DNA of 16,802 nucleotides from Planctomycetaceae bacterium. Its GTDB lineage: Bacteria; Planctomycetota; Planctomycetia; Pirellulales; Pirellulaceae. Each line of letters opens with the position of its first letter. The first letter of the stretch is position 1. The stretch covers positions 1 to 16,802 of the forward strand of contig REEF01000221.1 in NCBI GenBank assembly GCA_007695205.1. Direction: 5' to 3'. The translations under genes were made by a program, and so were the position numbers. A model generated the notes under the pieces. The model was given only the letters and a program-made list of their open reading frames with translations, was not told the origin of the DNA and did no database searches. This document shows, piece after piece, positions 10,236 to 16,802 of this stretch.

Positions 10236-11374
10236 ACCTGCTTCCGGAGAAACGATATGTACCGATCAAATGTTTGCCCAAAAAGCCCGGTCAGTCGATA
10301 GGCCTCCTGCCAGGACAGCGCCCCCGACTCTGCGGCCGTTGCCACGACCTGTCCGAAACGTCGCCCCAGTCGGGCATTTTGAGTGCGGTAAAAGTCGCCG
10401 CCGGAGGGTTTTTTCCGCTTTGCTTCCGCAACCTCGTCGCGATAGGCGTGATAAAACCCAAAGAACTCTGCAGGTGTTATCAATCCCAGGTCCTTGACTC
10501 GGCGACCAATCACAATTGGACTGACTTTGAAATGCCTTGCTAGTCGATGGAACGGCTTGTCCAAGCCCGAGACTCGTTCCCATGTAACGCGGATTCGTTC
10601 ATCCGGAACAAGTAATTCGGCGGCAATACGATTGCAAAACGTTTCCACATCGCTTCCGCCGGGGTCAAGCATCGGCAGATTGAATAATGCGCTCTCGCCA
10701 ATCCACAGATGCGCCAACTCGTGCGCCACCGTGAACATCTGCGCCCCCTTGGTGTCCGCCGCATTGACGAAGATCAACGGTGCAATGTCATCGTTGATCA
10801 CGAATCCGCGAAATTCTTCGGGATCGAGTGCGCGATGTGAGTTGTTGCCAACGACCCCATTGAAAAAGACCAGCACTCCAGCCGCTTCCACCTGTCGTGC
10901 GAAAAACCTAAGCGCCCCTTCCCATGTCTTGTGCTCCCGTGCCCAATCCAGAGGCAGATTCAATTCGCGCCGAATCGCGCAAATGGTTGCCCTGACAGGC
11001 GACTGCGTCGAAAACGACCCCAAGAACGGTAGCGGTCCCTGGCCATTCTCAATAAGGTATTCCCGCATCCACGCCTGCCGACGACGCATGCCGTAAACCG
11101 TATCCAGCAAATTCGGACTTGGTCGCTGGACGCCACCATCGTCAAGCGTCCGGTAATCTGGCATGGGGATCTCTTCCGCTGGTGGCTCATTCAAAAAAAG
11201 GAAGCCGAACGGGACCATCGCCCTTTTGGCAAACTTCTGCAGTTTGGAATGCGTGGGCTTAGCCTGTCGCTGTATCCAGCGTTCAACTTCGTCAGGGAAG
11301 TCATCGAGCGGCAAGCCAGAGCGTTCAACCGCCCAGCGAATCATTTCGGGTTTGATGTCAACGACGTTGGCCAT
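10232..11374 (-). CDS. XRE-type regulator fused to ImmA/IrrE metallopeptidase domain
   Basis: 380 aa. Residues 1-65 resemble the helix-turn-helix N-terminus typical of this subfamily (KPEMIRWAVERSGL, then WIQRQAKPTHSKLQKFAKRAMVP read in two parts), followed by the FGFLFLNEPP/IPMPDYRT linker. The C-terminal half is an ImmA/IrrE (COG2856) zinc peptidase-like domain with HELAH at 218-222 and the third-ligand region ETFCNRIAAELLVP (244-257). Relatives cleave repressors or act as antitoxin-like regulators on mobile elements and in stress responses; the target here is unknown. The ATG at 11374 has only AGG at a distance. The gene overlaps the HsdR-like fragment by 4 bp and is flanked by poorly structured, seemingly less GC-rich DNA, suggesting transferred cargo. 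It contains no frameshift and all zinc ligands are present, so it may still be active. Confidence 0.85.
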   Translation of the reverse strand: MANVVDIKPEMIRWAVERSGLPLDDFPDEVERWIQRQAKPTHSKLQKFAKRAMVPFGFLFLNEPPAEEIPMPDYRTLDDGGVQRPSPNLLDTVYGMRRRQAWMREYLIENGQGPLPFLGSFSTQSPVRATICAIRRELNLPLDWAREHKTWEGALRFFARQVEAAGVLVFFNGVVGNNSHRALDPEEFRGFVINDDIAPLIFVNAADTKGAQMFTVAHELAHLWIGESALFNLPMLDPGGSDVETFCNRIAAELLVPDERIRVTWERVSGLDKPFHRLARHFKVSPIVIGRRVKDLGLITPAEFFGFYHAYRDEVAEAKRKKPSGGDFYRTQNARLGRRFGQVVATAAESGALSWQEAYRLTGLFGQTFDRYISFLRKQV

Positions 11375-11647
11375 ACATTCGACCTGTGAAAACTCTGCAA
11401 CGACTCAGTTTACGTCAAACTTCCGGTTCTCGCTTATACCAGATTCGCGCGGAACTACCGCCCGCTCGTGGTCGAGGAGGTCAATGGCGATAAGCTCGTA
11501 GCCTTTGGCCGGATTCCGCCGCTAGGGGATTAGTCTAACAAAGTCTGGAATACGTCGATACACGAGTTGCCTCGACTTGAGTTCACAAAATGCGAAACGC
11601 CAAAAGATCGCGCGCTCGACGATTTGCGCCAAGAGGGGTCTCAGTTC

Positions 11648-12751
11648 TCAGGCGGTCGACGGCGCTCTTTGTCGGCGGTAGCGGTAATAGGCGGCACAGG
11701 CGCCCTCGGCGGAAACCATCGGAGCACCCAGCGGCTGCTCGGGCGTGCAGCGAACCCCGAACGCGGCGCAATCGTGAGGTTTGCTGTGCCCTTGAAGCAC
11801 AGCGCCAGCGATGCACTCGGCCGGTTCGTCCGCCACGATGTGCTGGACCTCAAAGCGGCGGTCGGCACAGAATCGGGCATACGCTTCGTTCAACGCCCAG
11901 CCGCTGGCGGGGATCGTTCCGATACCGCGCCACTGACGATCCACGGTAACGAAGATCTTGTCCAGTTGCGCTCGAGCGGCCGGATTGCCAGCACTGCGGA
12001 CGACCCTCGCATACTGGTTCTCCAAACTGGCCTGGCCTGATTCAAGCTGTTTCAGGCACATGTAGATGCCTTGCATGATGTCCAGAGGCTCGAAGCCCGT
12101 TACGATCACCGGCACGCGGAACTGTTCCACGATCGGCTGGTACTGCTGGGTACCCATCACAGCGCACACATGACCGGCGGCCAGGAATCCATCGACCAGA
12201 TTGCGCGGCGATCCCAACACGGCTCGCATCGCCGGTGGCACCAGGACGTGCGAGACCAGGACCGAAAAGTTTTCCAAGCCCAAACGTTCGGCTTGCAGGA
12301 CGGCCATCGCGTTGGCCGGTGCGGTGGTCTCGAAGCCGATGGCGAAGAAGACGACCTGTTTCTCGGGGTGCTGCCGGGCCAGTTGCACCGCGTCCATGGG
12401 CGAGTAGACGATTCGCACGTCACCGCCCATCGATTTGACGGTCAGCAGATCGTTTCGGGAACCGGGCACTCGCAGCATATCGCCAAACGAGCAGAAGATG
12501 ACTTCGGGCCGTGCGGCGATCGCCAGCGCTTTGTCGATGATCTCGACGGGCGTCACGCAGACCGGACAGCCCGGGCCATGGATCATGGTGATCTGGCTGG
12601 GCAGCATGTCGTCCAGGCCGAATCGAACGATCGCATGCGTCTGGCCGCCGCAGATCTCCATGATGTTCCAAGGTCGAGTGACCAGCCGATGGATCGCATC
12701 GGCGCACTGCTTGACCGCGTCCGCGTTTCGGTACTCGTCGACGTACTTCAC
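11648..12751 (-). CDS. hypD: Hydrogenase maturation protein HypD
   Basis: 367 aa, normal length. HypD is the 4Fe-4S scaffold that, with HypC, holds the Fe(CN)2CO moiety during [NiFe]-hydrogenase assembly. Conserved elements are MKYVDEYR at the N-terminus, ICGGQTHA (33-40), GPGCPVCVTP (59-68), the GFETTAP block (about 149-155), and the cysteine-rich C-terminus HDCAAFGVRCTPEQPLGAP followed by VSAEGACAAYYRY. The start is a GTG at 12751 overlapping the hypC TGA (GTGA), so translation is coupled to hypC. The position of the start matches the usual first residues of the family. HypE, which normally follows, is not downstream: the next minus-strand gene is the ImmA/IrrE protein. Assignment is secure. 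Confidence 0.96.
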   Translation of the reverse strand: MKYVDEYRNADAVKQCADAIHRLVTRPWNIMEICGGQTHAIVRFGLDDMLPSQITMIHGPGCPVCVTPVEIIDKALAIAARPEVIFCSFGDMLRVPGSRNDLLTVKSMGGDVRIVYSPMDAVQLARQHPEKQVVFFAIGFETTAPANAMAVLQAERLGLENFSVLVSHVLVPPAMRAVLGSPRNLVDGFLAAGHVCAVMGTQQYQPIVEQFRVPVIVTGFEPLDIMQGIYMCLKQLESGQASLENQYARVVRSAGNPAARAQLDKIFVTVDRQWRGIGTIPASGWALNEAYARFCADRRFEVQHIVADEPAECIAGAVLQGHSKPHDCAAFGVRCTPEQPLGAPMVSAEGACAAYYRYRRQRAPSTA

Positions 12752-13044
12752 GTTGGTCCTCCCCCAGACACATCCTGCAGACTCTGGAACGCCTCGGGTT
12801 CCGCATCGGCCAGTTCCGACAATTCGCCGATCTGTTCGATGTATTGGAAGATCTCTTGAGCTTCCTGTTCATCGATCCGGCTGATGGCGAACCCCACATG
12901 AACCAATACATAGTCGCCGACTTCGGCCTCCGGGACGTAGGCCATGCAGACCTCTTTGACGATACCGCCAAATTCCACTCGGCCCATCGGCAGTTCGTCA
13001 CGTTCGGTGATGGACAGGACTTTGCCAGGGATTCCCAAGCACAT
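12748..13044 (-). CDS. hypC: Hydrogenase maturation chaperone HypC
   Basis: 98 aa. HypC/HybG-type chaperone that binds HypD and delivers the iron ligand complex to the large subunit of the hydrogenase. It begins with the invariant MCLGIPGKV, in which Cys2 is the essential residue; this fixes the start at 13044. The OB-like beta segments GRVEFGGIVKEVCMAYVPE and VGDYVLVHVGFAISRIDEQEA are standard. The C-terminal 25 residues are acidic and slightly longer than in E. coli HypC (90 aa). It lies 11 bp after hypF and overlaps hypD, so hypF-hypC-hypD form one transcription unit. The upstream Shine-Dalgarno is weak (GGA). Confidence 0.96.
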   Translation of the reverse strand: MCLGIPGKVLSITERDELPMGRVEFGGIVKEVCMAYVPEAEVGDYVLVHVGFAISRIDEQEAQEIFQYIEQIGELSELADAEPEAFQSLQDVSGGGPT

Positions 13045-13055
13045 AGATTCAATCC

Positions 13056-15368
13056 TTACTTTTGCTTTGCTGCGATGAAGATCTGTCCCAATGCGAGTCC
13101 ACCATCCCCGGGAGGAACCCATTGGTGCGTAAACACGCGAAAGCCGGCGGCAGTCAGCCGCCGGCTCACGCATGACTGGAGTATCTGATTTTGGAAGCAG
13201 CCGCCGCTGAGCACGACCTGGGGGCATTCGAATCGTCGGGCGACTTCCACCGCCCAATCGGCCAGGCCGTGATGGAATTTTGCGGCGATCGTGCCCGTCG
13301 GCACCCCGTGCGCAAGATCGTCCAAAACGCCTCGAACCAGCGGTTCCCAGTCCCCGATCGCCGGATCCGCATCCGTCAGCGGCAGCGGGTAGCTTTCCTG
13401 AACGCCCGCAGCGACAGCGAACTCGAAATCGATGGCCGCCTGAGCCTCGTACGATACACGATCGGGCAGCCCGCACAAGGCGGCTACGGCGTCGAACAGC
13501 CGCCCCAAGCTGCTGGTACGGGGGAACAGGCCAGGACGCTTCAGGGCGGCCAGCAACGTTTCGCTTTCGGCGCCGGTGAACCAGCGCTCTGCAAACGGTC
13601 TCGCCCGGTCGCCTAACAGCTCGCTTAAGATCCCCAAGGCGGATCGCCGAGGTTCCCGCGCTGCCGCATCGCCGCCGGGTAAGGGGAAGGTGCGCAAATG
13701 AGCCACGCGACGGTACCCGTTCTCATCTCCCATCAGGACCTCGCCGCCCCAGACGGTCCGATCGGGACCGTAACCTGTGCCGTCCCAGGCAAAACCCAGC
13801 ACGGGACCTTGCAGATGATGCTCGGCCACGCAGGCGGCCACGTGAGCATGATGATGCTGGACGCGAACCAGCGGCACGTCCCAAGCGGCTGCCAATTGTT
13901 CGGCCAGTCGCGTCGACAGATAATCGGGGTGCAGGTCGCAGGCCACCCGCGCTGGCCGCACGGCGAAGAATCCGACCAGATCCTCGATCGCCTTGCGATG
14001 GACGGCCAAGCTGGAAAGATTGTCCAGGTCGCCGATGTGCGCGCTGAAAATGACCTGATCGCCCACGTTCATGGCCACCGTGTTCTTCAGATGGCCGCCG
14101 ACCGCCAGGATTGTCGGCTCCGGTTGATGCAACCGGATCGGCAAGGGAGCGAATCCGCGAGCCCGTCGGAGCACCTGCAAACCTCGATCGTCCATGCGTG
14201 CGACCGAGTCGTCCACCGGCCGGACGATCGGGCGGTCGTGGGTCAGGATGCAATCGGCGATCGCCCCCAACCGCTGGACGGCTTCGGAGGTGGAAGTCGC
14301 CATCGGTTCTTCCGACAGATTGCCACTGGTGCAGATGATGGGGCACGGAATCTCTTGACAGATCAAATGATGCAGCGGGGTGTAGGGCAGCATCACCCCC
14401 AGCCACGGGTTCCCCGGGGCGACGGATTCGGCTAACCCGCAATTGCCGGGCGAATCGAGCAGACGTTTGACCAGCAGGATCGGTGCAGCGGGCGAAGTGA
14501 GCAACGCGGCCTGATGGTCGTCGATCTGGCAATACTGACGGGCGCGATCCAGATCGGGCATCATCACCGCCAACGGCTTGTCAGGACGGGCCTTGCGCTG
14601 ACGCAAGCGGGTGACGACCTCAGATCGCGTCGCATCCGCTAACAACTGAAAGCCGCCCAACCCCTTCAAGGCCAGGATCCGCCCCGCCTGCAACTCGGCC
14701 ACCGCTTCCCGCAATGCCTGGTCGCCCGTCGCCATCACCTCGCCGTGACCCGTCAACAGCTTCAGCCGCGGGCCGCATTGCGGGCAAGCAATCGGCTGGG
14801 CATGAAACCGGCGGTCCGCCGGATCATCATACTCGGCCCGGCAGTCGGCACACATCGCGAACGACCGCATCGAGGTGCGGAGCCTGTCGTACGGCAAACG
14901 CTCGATGATCGACCAACGCGGTCCGCAGTGCGTGCAGTTGGTGAACGGATACCGATACCGACGCTGATCGGGGTCAAGGATCTCTGCCAAACATTCGGGG
15001 CAAGTGGCCAGATCCGCCGGGATCGTCGGCCCTGGCGCCGCGACCGCATCGCTGGTCCGGATGACGAATCCCGTGGGAACCGCTGTCGGATCATGGCAGG
15101 CGATCTCAGTGGTTTCGATTCGGGAGATCTGGATGGGTGGCGGCGCGTGATGATGTAAATGGTCCAGAAAGCGATCGATGGCGTGACGCGAACCCTGGAT
15201 CTGGATCCGCACTGCGTCACGATCGTTCAAAACCCAACCATCCAAACCTTCGGATCGAGCCACGCGATAGACAAACGGCCGAAACCCGACTCCCTGAACC
15301 GTGCCGCGCACCGCGACCGCCACGCGAAGCATGTCCGTTGCGTCTGTGCAGTCCGTATCGGAAAACAT
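13056..15368 (-). CDS. hypF: Carbamoyltransferase HypF, hydrogenase maturation
   Basis: 770 aa from the ATG at 15368. It converts carbamoyl phosphate to carbamoyl-AMP and passes the carbamoyl group to HypE for cyanide ligand synthesis. Domain order is complete: acylphosphatase-like (about 14-104, RGTVQGVGFRPFVYRVA), two zinc-finger-like repeats with paired CxxC at 123/126, 145/148, 173/176 and 195/198, a YrdC-like ATP-binding domain (about 215-400), and a Kae1-like C-terminal domain with VQHHHAHVAACVAEH, FAWDGTGYG and LSGGCFQN. The open frame extends to 15509, but that part runs into repeat E2 and is not family-like. A second possible start is the ATG at 15332 (758 aa). Neither has a clear Shine-Dalgarno. 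HypE is required as the acceptor and is not nearby. Confidence 0.95.
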   Translation of the reverse strand: MFSDTDCTDATDMLRVAVAVRGTVQGVGFRPFVYRVARSEGLDGWVLNDRDAVRIQIQGSRHAIDRFLDHLHHHAPPPIQISRIETTEIACHDPTAVPTGFVIRTSDAVAAPGPTIPADLATCPECLAEILDPDQRRYRYPFTNCTHCGPRWSIIERLPYDRLRTSMRSFAMCADCRAEYDDPADRRFHAQPIACPQCGPRLKLLTGHGEVMATGDQALREAVAELQAGRILALKGLGGFQLLADATRSEVVTRLRQRKARPDKPLAVMMPDLDRARQYCQIDDHQAALLTSPAAPILLVKRLLDSPGNCGLAESVAPGNPWLGVMLPYTPLHHLICQEIPCPIICTSGNLSEEPMATSTSEAVQRLGAIADCILTHDRPIVRPVDDSVARMDDRGLQVLRRARGFAPLPIRLHQPEPTILAVGGHLKNTVAMNVGDQVIFSAHIGDLDNLSSLAVHRKAIEDLVGFFAVRPARVACDLHPDYLSTRLAEQLAAAWDVPLVRVQHHHAHVAACVAEHHLQGPVLGFAWDGTGYGPDRTVWGGEVLMGDENGYRRVAHLRTFPLPGGDAAAREPRRSALGILSELLGDRARPFAERWFTGAESETLLAALKRPGLFPRTSSLGRLFDAVAALCGLPDRVSYEAQAAIDFEFAVAAGVQESYPLPLTDADPAIGDWEPLVRGVLDDLAHGVPTGTIAAKFHHGLADWAVEVARRFECPQVVLSGGCFQNQILQSCVSRRLTAAGFRVFTHQWVPPGDGGLALGQIFIAAKQK

Positions 15369-15428
15369 CGTCGATCCATGGTGGAGAAGAAATCGTGATT
15401 CGAGATCCAGGCGGCTTCGCCACGGCGG

Positions 15429-15567
15429 GCTACTTAGCGACCTCGCAGAAATAACTTGAACAAATTGTAGCAGGCACACTCCGTGTGCCGTCCGCAGTTT
15501 ACGGCACACGGAGTGTGCCTACTACTTTGGAATTGAACAACTTATTCCTGCGCAGGGCCTTAGCAAC
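15429..15567. repeat. MITE/REP-like inverted-repeat element E2
   Basis: The outer ends, 15429-15458 and 15538-15567, are inverted repeats matching at 20 of 30 positions. They share the GCTACT, AGC and GAAATAACT blocks with the ends of E1. The centre differs from E1 and consists of the long palindrome at 15467-15525. It occupies most of the space between the Msr fusion and hypF, carries no gene, and has not disrupted either neighbour. It may also act as a terminator or mRNA-stabilising structure for the Msr transcript, which is inference. Confidence 0.7.
15467..15525. repeat. Nested palindrome with 25-bp arms in the core of E2
   Basis: Arms at 15467-15491 and 15501-15525 are inverted repeats with 24 of 25 positions matching and a 9-base loop. 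Each arm is itself a hairpin: GGCACAC, three bases, GTGTGCC (15473-15489 and 15503-15519). The sequence can therefore fold as one long stem or two short ones. No U-run follows on either strand, so it is not a typical intrinsic terminator. Confidence 0.85.
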
Positions 15568-15590
15568 TCTGCGATTCAGCGCCCCGAACG

Positions 15591-16790
15591 TCATTGACCG
15601 TCGGGTTTGACCAGGTCCGCAAATTCTCGCCGTACCTTCTCGACTTTTGGCAGCGCCACGTTCAGAACATAGGGGTGCTGCGGATTGCAGACAACAAAGT
15701 CTTGATGGTAATCTTCGGCGGGGTAAAACGCTTTGAGCGGCTCGAGCTTGGTGACGATGGGACGTGGAAAAACCTTGGCCTCGTTCAAATCGGCGATGAA
15801 CGCCGCAGCGATCTCCTTCTCCTGCTGGTCGGCGAAAAAGATGGCCGAGCGATACTGAGGTCCGATATCCGGTCCCTGCCGATTCAGCGTGGTCGGATCG
15901 TGCGTCGCGAAGTGGACTCGCAGCAGTTGCTCGTAGGAAATCTTCTCCGGATCGTAGACGATCTTCACCGCCTCTGCGTGCCCCGTCCTCTTGGTCATGA
16001 CCGCTTTGTAGTTCGCCGTGCGGGCGGTGCCGCCCGAGTAGCCGCTGATCGCTTCGACCACGCCGTCCAATTGCCTGAAAACGGCTTCGACGCACCAGAA
16101 ACAGCCTCCCGCAAAAACGGCCTCGGCCGTCTCCTTGCGAGCGCTGACCAAAGTCGCGTCGCCACGGCCGGTCCTGGTCGCGGCCGTCGGGTCCTCGGCA
16201 ATCGTGAGGATCTGGTTCTGGGCGACAAACCGCATGGCGTCCGAATTCAGGCAGTACCTCAGACCGGTGGGAGGCGGACCGTCGCGGAAGACGTGGCCCA
16301 GATGAGCATCGCACCGCATGCACAAGATTTCCATGCGGATCATCCCCATACTGCGGTCCAGTTTCTCGCGGATATTCTCGACCGCAACCGGTGCAAAGAA
16401 ACTGGGCCAGCCCGTTCCCGAATCAAACTTGGTCGTCGAAGCGAACAAGGGCAAATCGCAGCACAAGCAGGCATACAACCCGGGCTCTTTGTTGTCCAGC
16501 AACCCGCCACAGAAAGCCGGTTCGGTGCCCTTGCGGCGCGTGATGCGAAACTGTTCTGGCGTCAGGCGTTGGCGCCACTGAGCATCCGAAAGGACCACTT
16601 TGGGCATCATCGTCGGCTCGGTCAATCGGCCATCGGGCCCGATGACGCGAACGCGAACCGACGGCTCGCTACGTTCCTCGCGGCCTTCGGCCTGAGCCGA
16701 AACTCGCAGTGCGCTGAGAACCACGGCAGATCCGCAGCCGATGGCGAACATACCGATAACAAAAACCGTTCTGATCGATGGATTGGGCAT
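15591..16790 (-). CDS. msrAB: Exported MsrB-MsrA methionine sulfoxide reductase fusion
   Basis: 399 aa. Residues 1-35 form a signal peptide or membrane anchor (hydrophobic 8-29, then VSAQA); Cys19 in AIGC is a poor lipobox. MsrB (about 63-195) reduces methionine-R-sulfoxide: zinc ligands C108/C111 and C157/C160, the GTGWPSF motif at 125-131, and catalytic Cys180 in RYCLNS; Cys94 may be the resolving cysteine. MsrA (about 223-390) reduces the S-form: GCFWC at 229-233 with Cys230, GYSGG at 250-254, YHQDF at 361-365. Both active sites are intact. The domain order is MsrB first, whereas many fusions are MsrA first. It probably repairs cell-envelope proteins. The ATG at 16790 follows GAGGGAG at good spacing. 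It is the first gene of the minus-strand run toward hypF. Confidence 0.95.
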   Translation of the reverse strand: MPNPSIRTVFVIGMFAIGCGSAVVLSALRVSAQAEGREERSEPSVRVRVIGPDGRLTEPTMMPKVVLSDAQWRQRLTPEQFRITRRKGTEPAFCGGLLDNKEPGLYACLCCDLPLFASTTKFDSGTGWPSFFAPVAVENIREKLDRSMGMIRMEILCMRCDAHLGHVFRDGPPPTGLRYCLNSDAMRFVAQNQILTIAEDPTAATRTGRGDATLVSARKETAEAVFAGGCFWCVEAVFRQLDGVVEAISGYSGGTARTANYKAVMTKRTGHAEAVKIVYDPEKISYEQLLRVHFATHDPTTLNRQGPDIGPQYRSAIFFADQQEKEIAAAFIADLNEAKVFPRPIVTKLEPLKAFYPAEDYHQDFVVCNPQHPYVLNVALPKVEKVRREFADLVKPDGQ

Positions 16791-16802
16791 GGGACTCCCT
16801 CA

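Noticed and set aside
11522..11647. In-frame open stretch after the hypD TGA, suggesting stop-codon read-through
   Set aside because: HypD already has its normal length and complete C-terminal cysteine region; about 40 open codons after the stop can be chance.
13698..14435. 245-codon frame antisense to hypF
   Set aside because: Lies opposite the conserved HypF domains; composition (His, Gln, Asp rich) is typical of an antisense shadow.
15467..15525. Short repeats read as a CRISPR array
   Set aside because: There are only two copies and they are in inverted orientation, with no regular spacers.

Overview
The window looks like a chromosomal segment of a planctomycete, probably from the Pirellulales. 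This rests on moderately high GC, an exported Asp-box/LamG protein typical of polysaccharide-degrading planctomycetes, a conserved-looking membrane protein with no recognisable family, weak or absent Shine-Dalgarno sites at many starts, and dispersed palindromic intergenic elements. The taxonomic call is inference; no rRNA or marker gene is present.

Layout. Positions 188-1000 (+) encode a calcineurin-like metallophosphoesterase. A gene-free stretch (1001-1674) follows and carries a 115-bp terminal-inverted-repeat element (E1). Then come, on the plus strand, an exported BNR/Asp-box protein with a C-terminal LamG-like domain (1675-3579) and a five-helix membrane protein of unknown function (3784-4578) behind a good sigma70-type promoter with an overlapping dyad. 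The pyruvate dehydrogenase pair follows: aceE (homodimeric E1, 4813-7533) and aceF (E2 with one lipoyl domain, 7587-8999). No E3 (lpd) gene is visible.

From about 9.0 kb to the end every gene is on the minus strand. In transcription order from the right edge these are an exported MsrB-MsrA fusion (15591-16790), a second inverted-repeat element (E2, 15429-15567), the [NiFe]-hydrogenase maturation genes hypF-hypC-hypD (15368 down to 11648, tightly packed), an XRE/ImmA-IrrE metallopeptidase-type regulator (10232-11374) overlapping a truncated HsdR-like fragment (10053-10235), and an acyl-CoA desaturase (9024-9995) that converges on aceF.

How the genes work together. HypF makes and transfers the cyanide precursor carbamoyl group, and HypC/HypD carry and assemble the Fe(CN)2CO unit. 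HypE, HypA, HypB and the hydrogenase subunits are not in the window, so the pathway is split. AceE/AceF feed acetyl-CoA to central metabolism. The ImmA/IrrE plus HsdR-like pair looks like the remnant of a defence or mobile cargo inserted between hypD and the desaturase. The most interesting structural signal is that E1 and E2, about 14 kb apart, share similar ends (a GAAATAACT core) but have unrelated palindromic centres. I see no convincing complete novel system.
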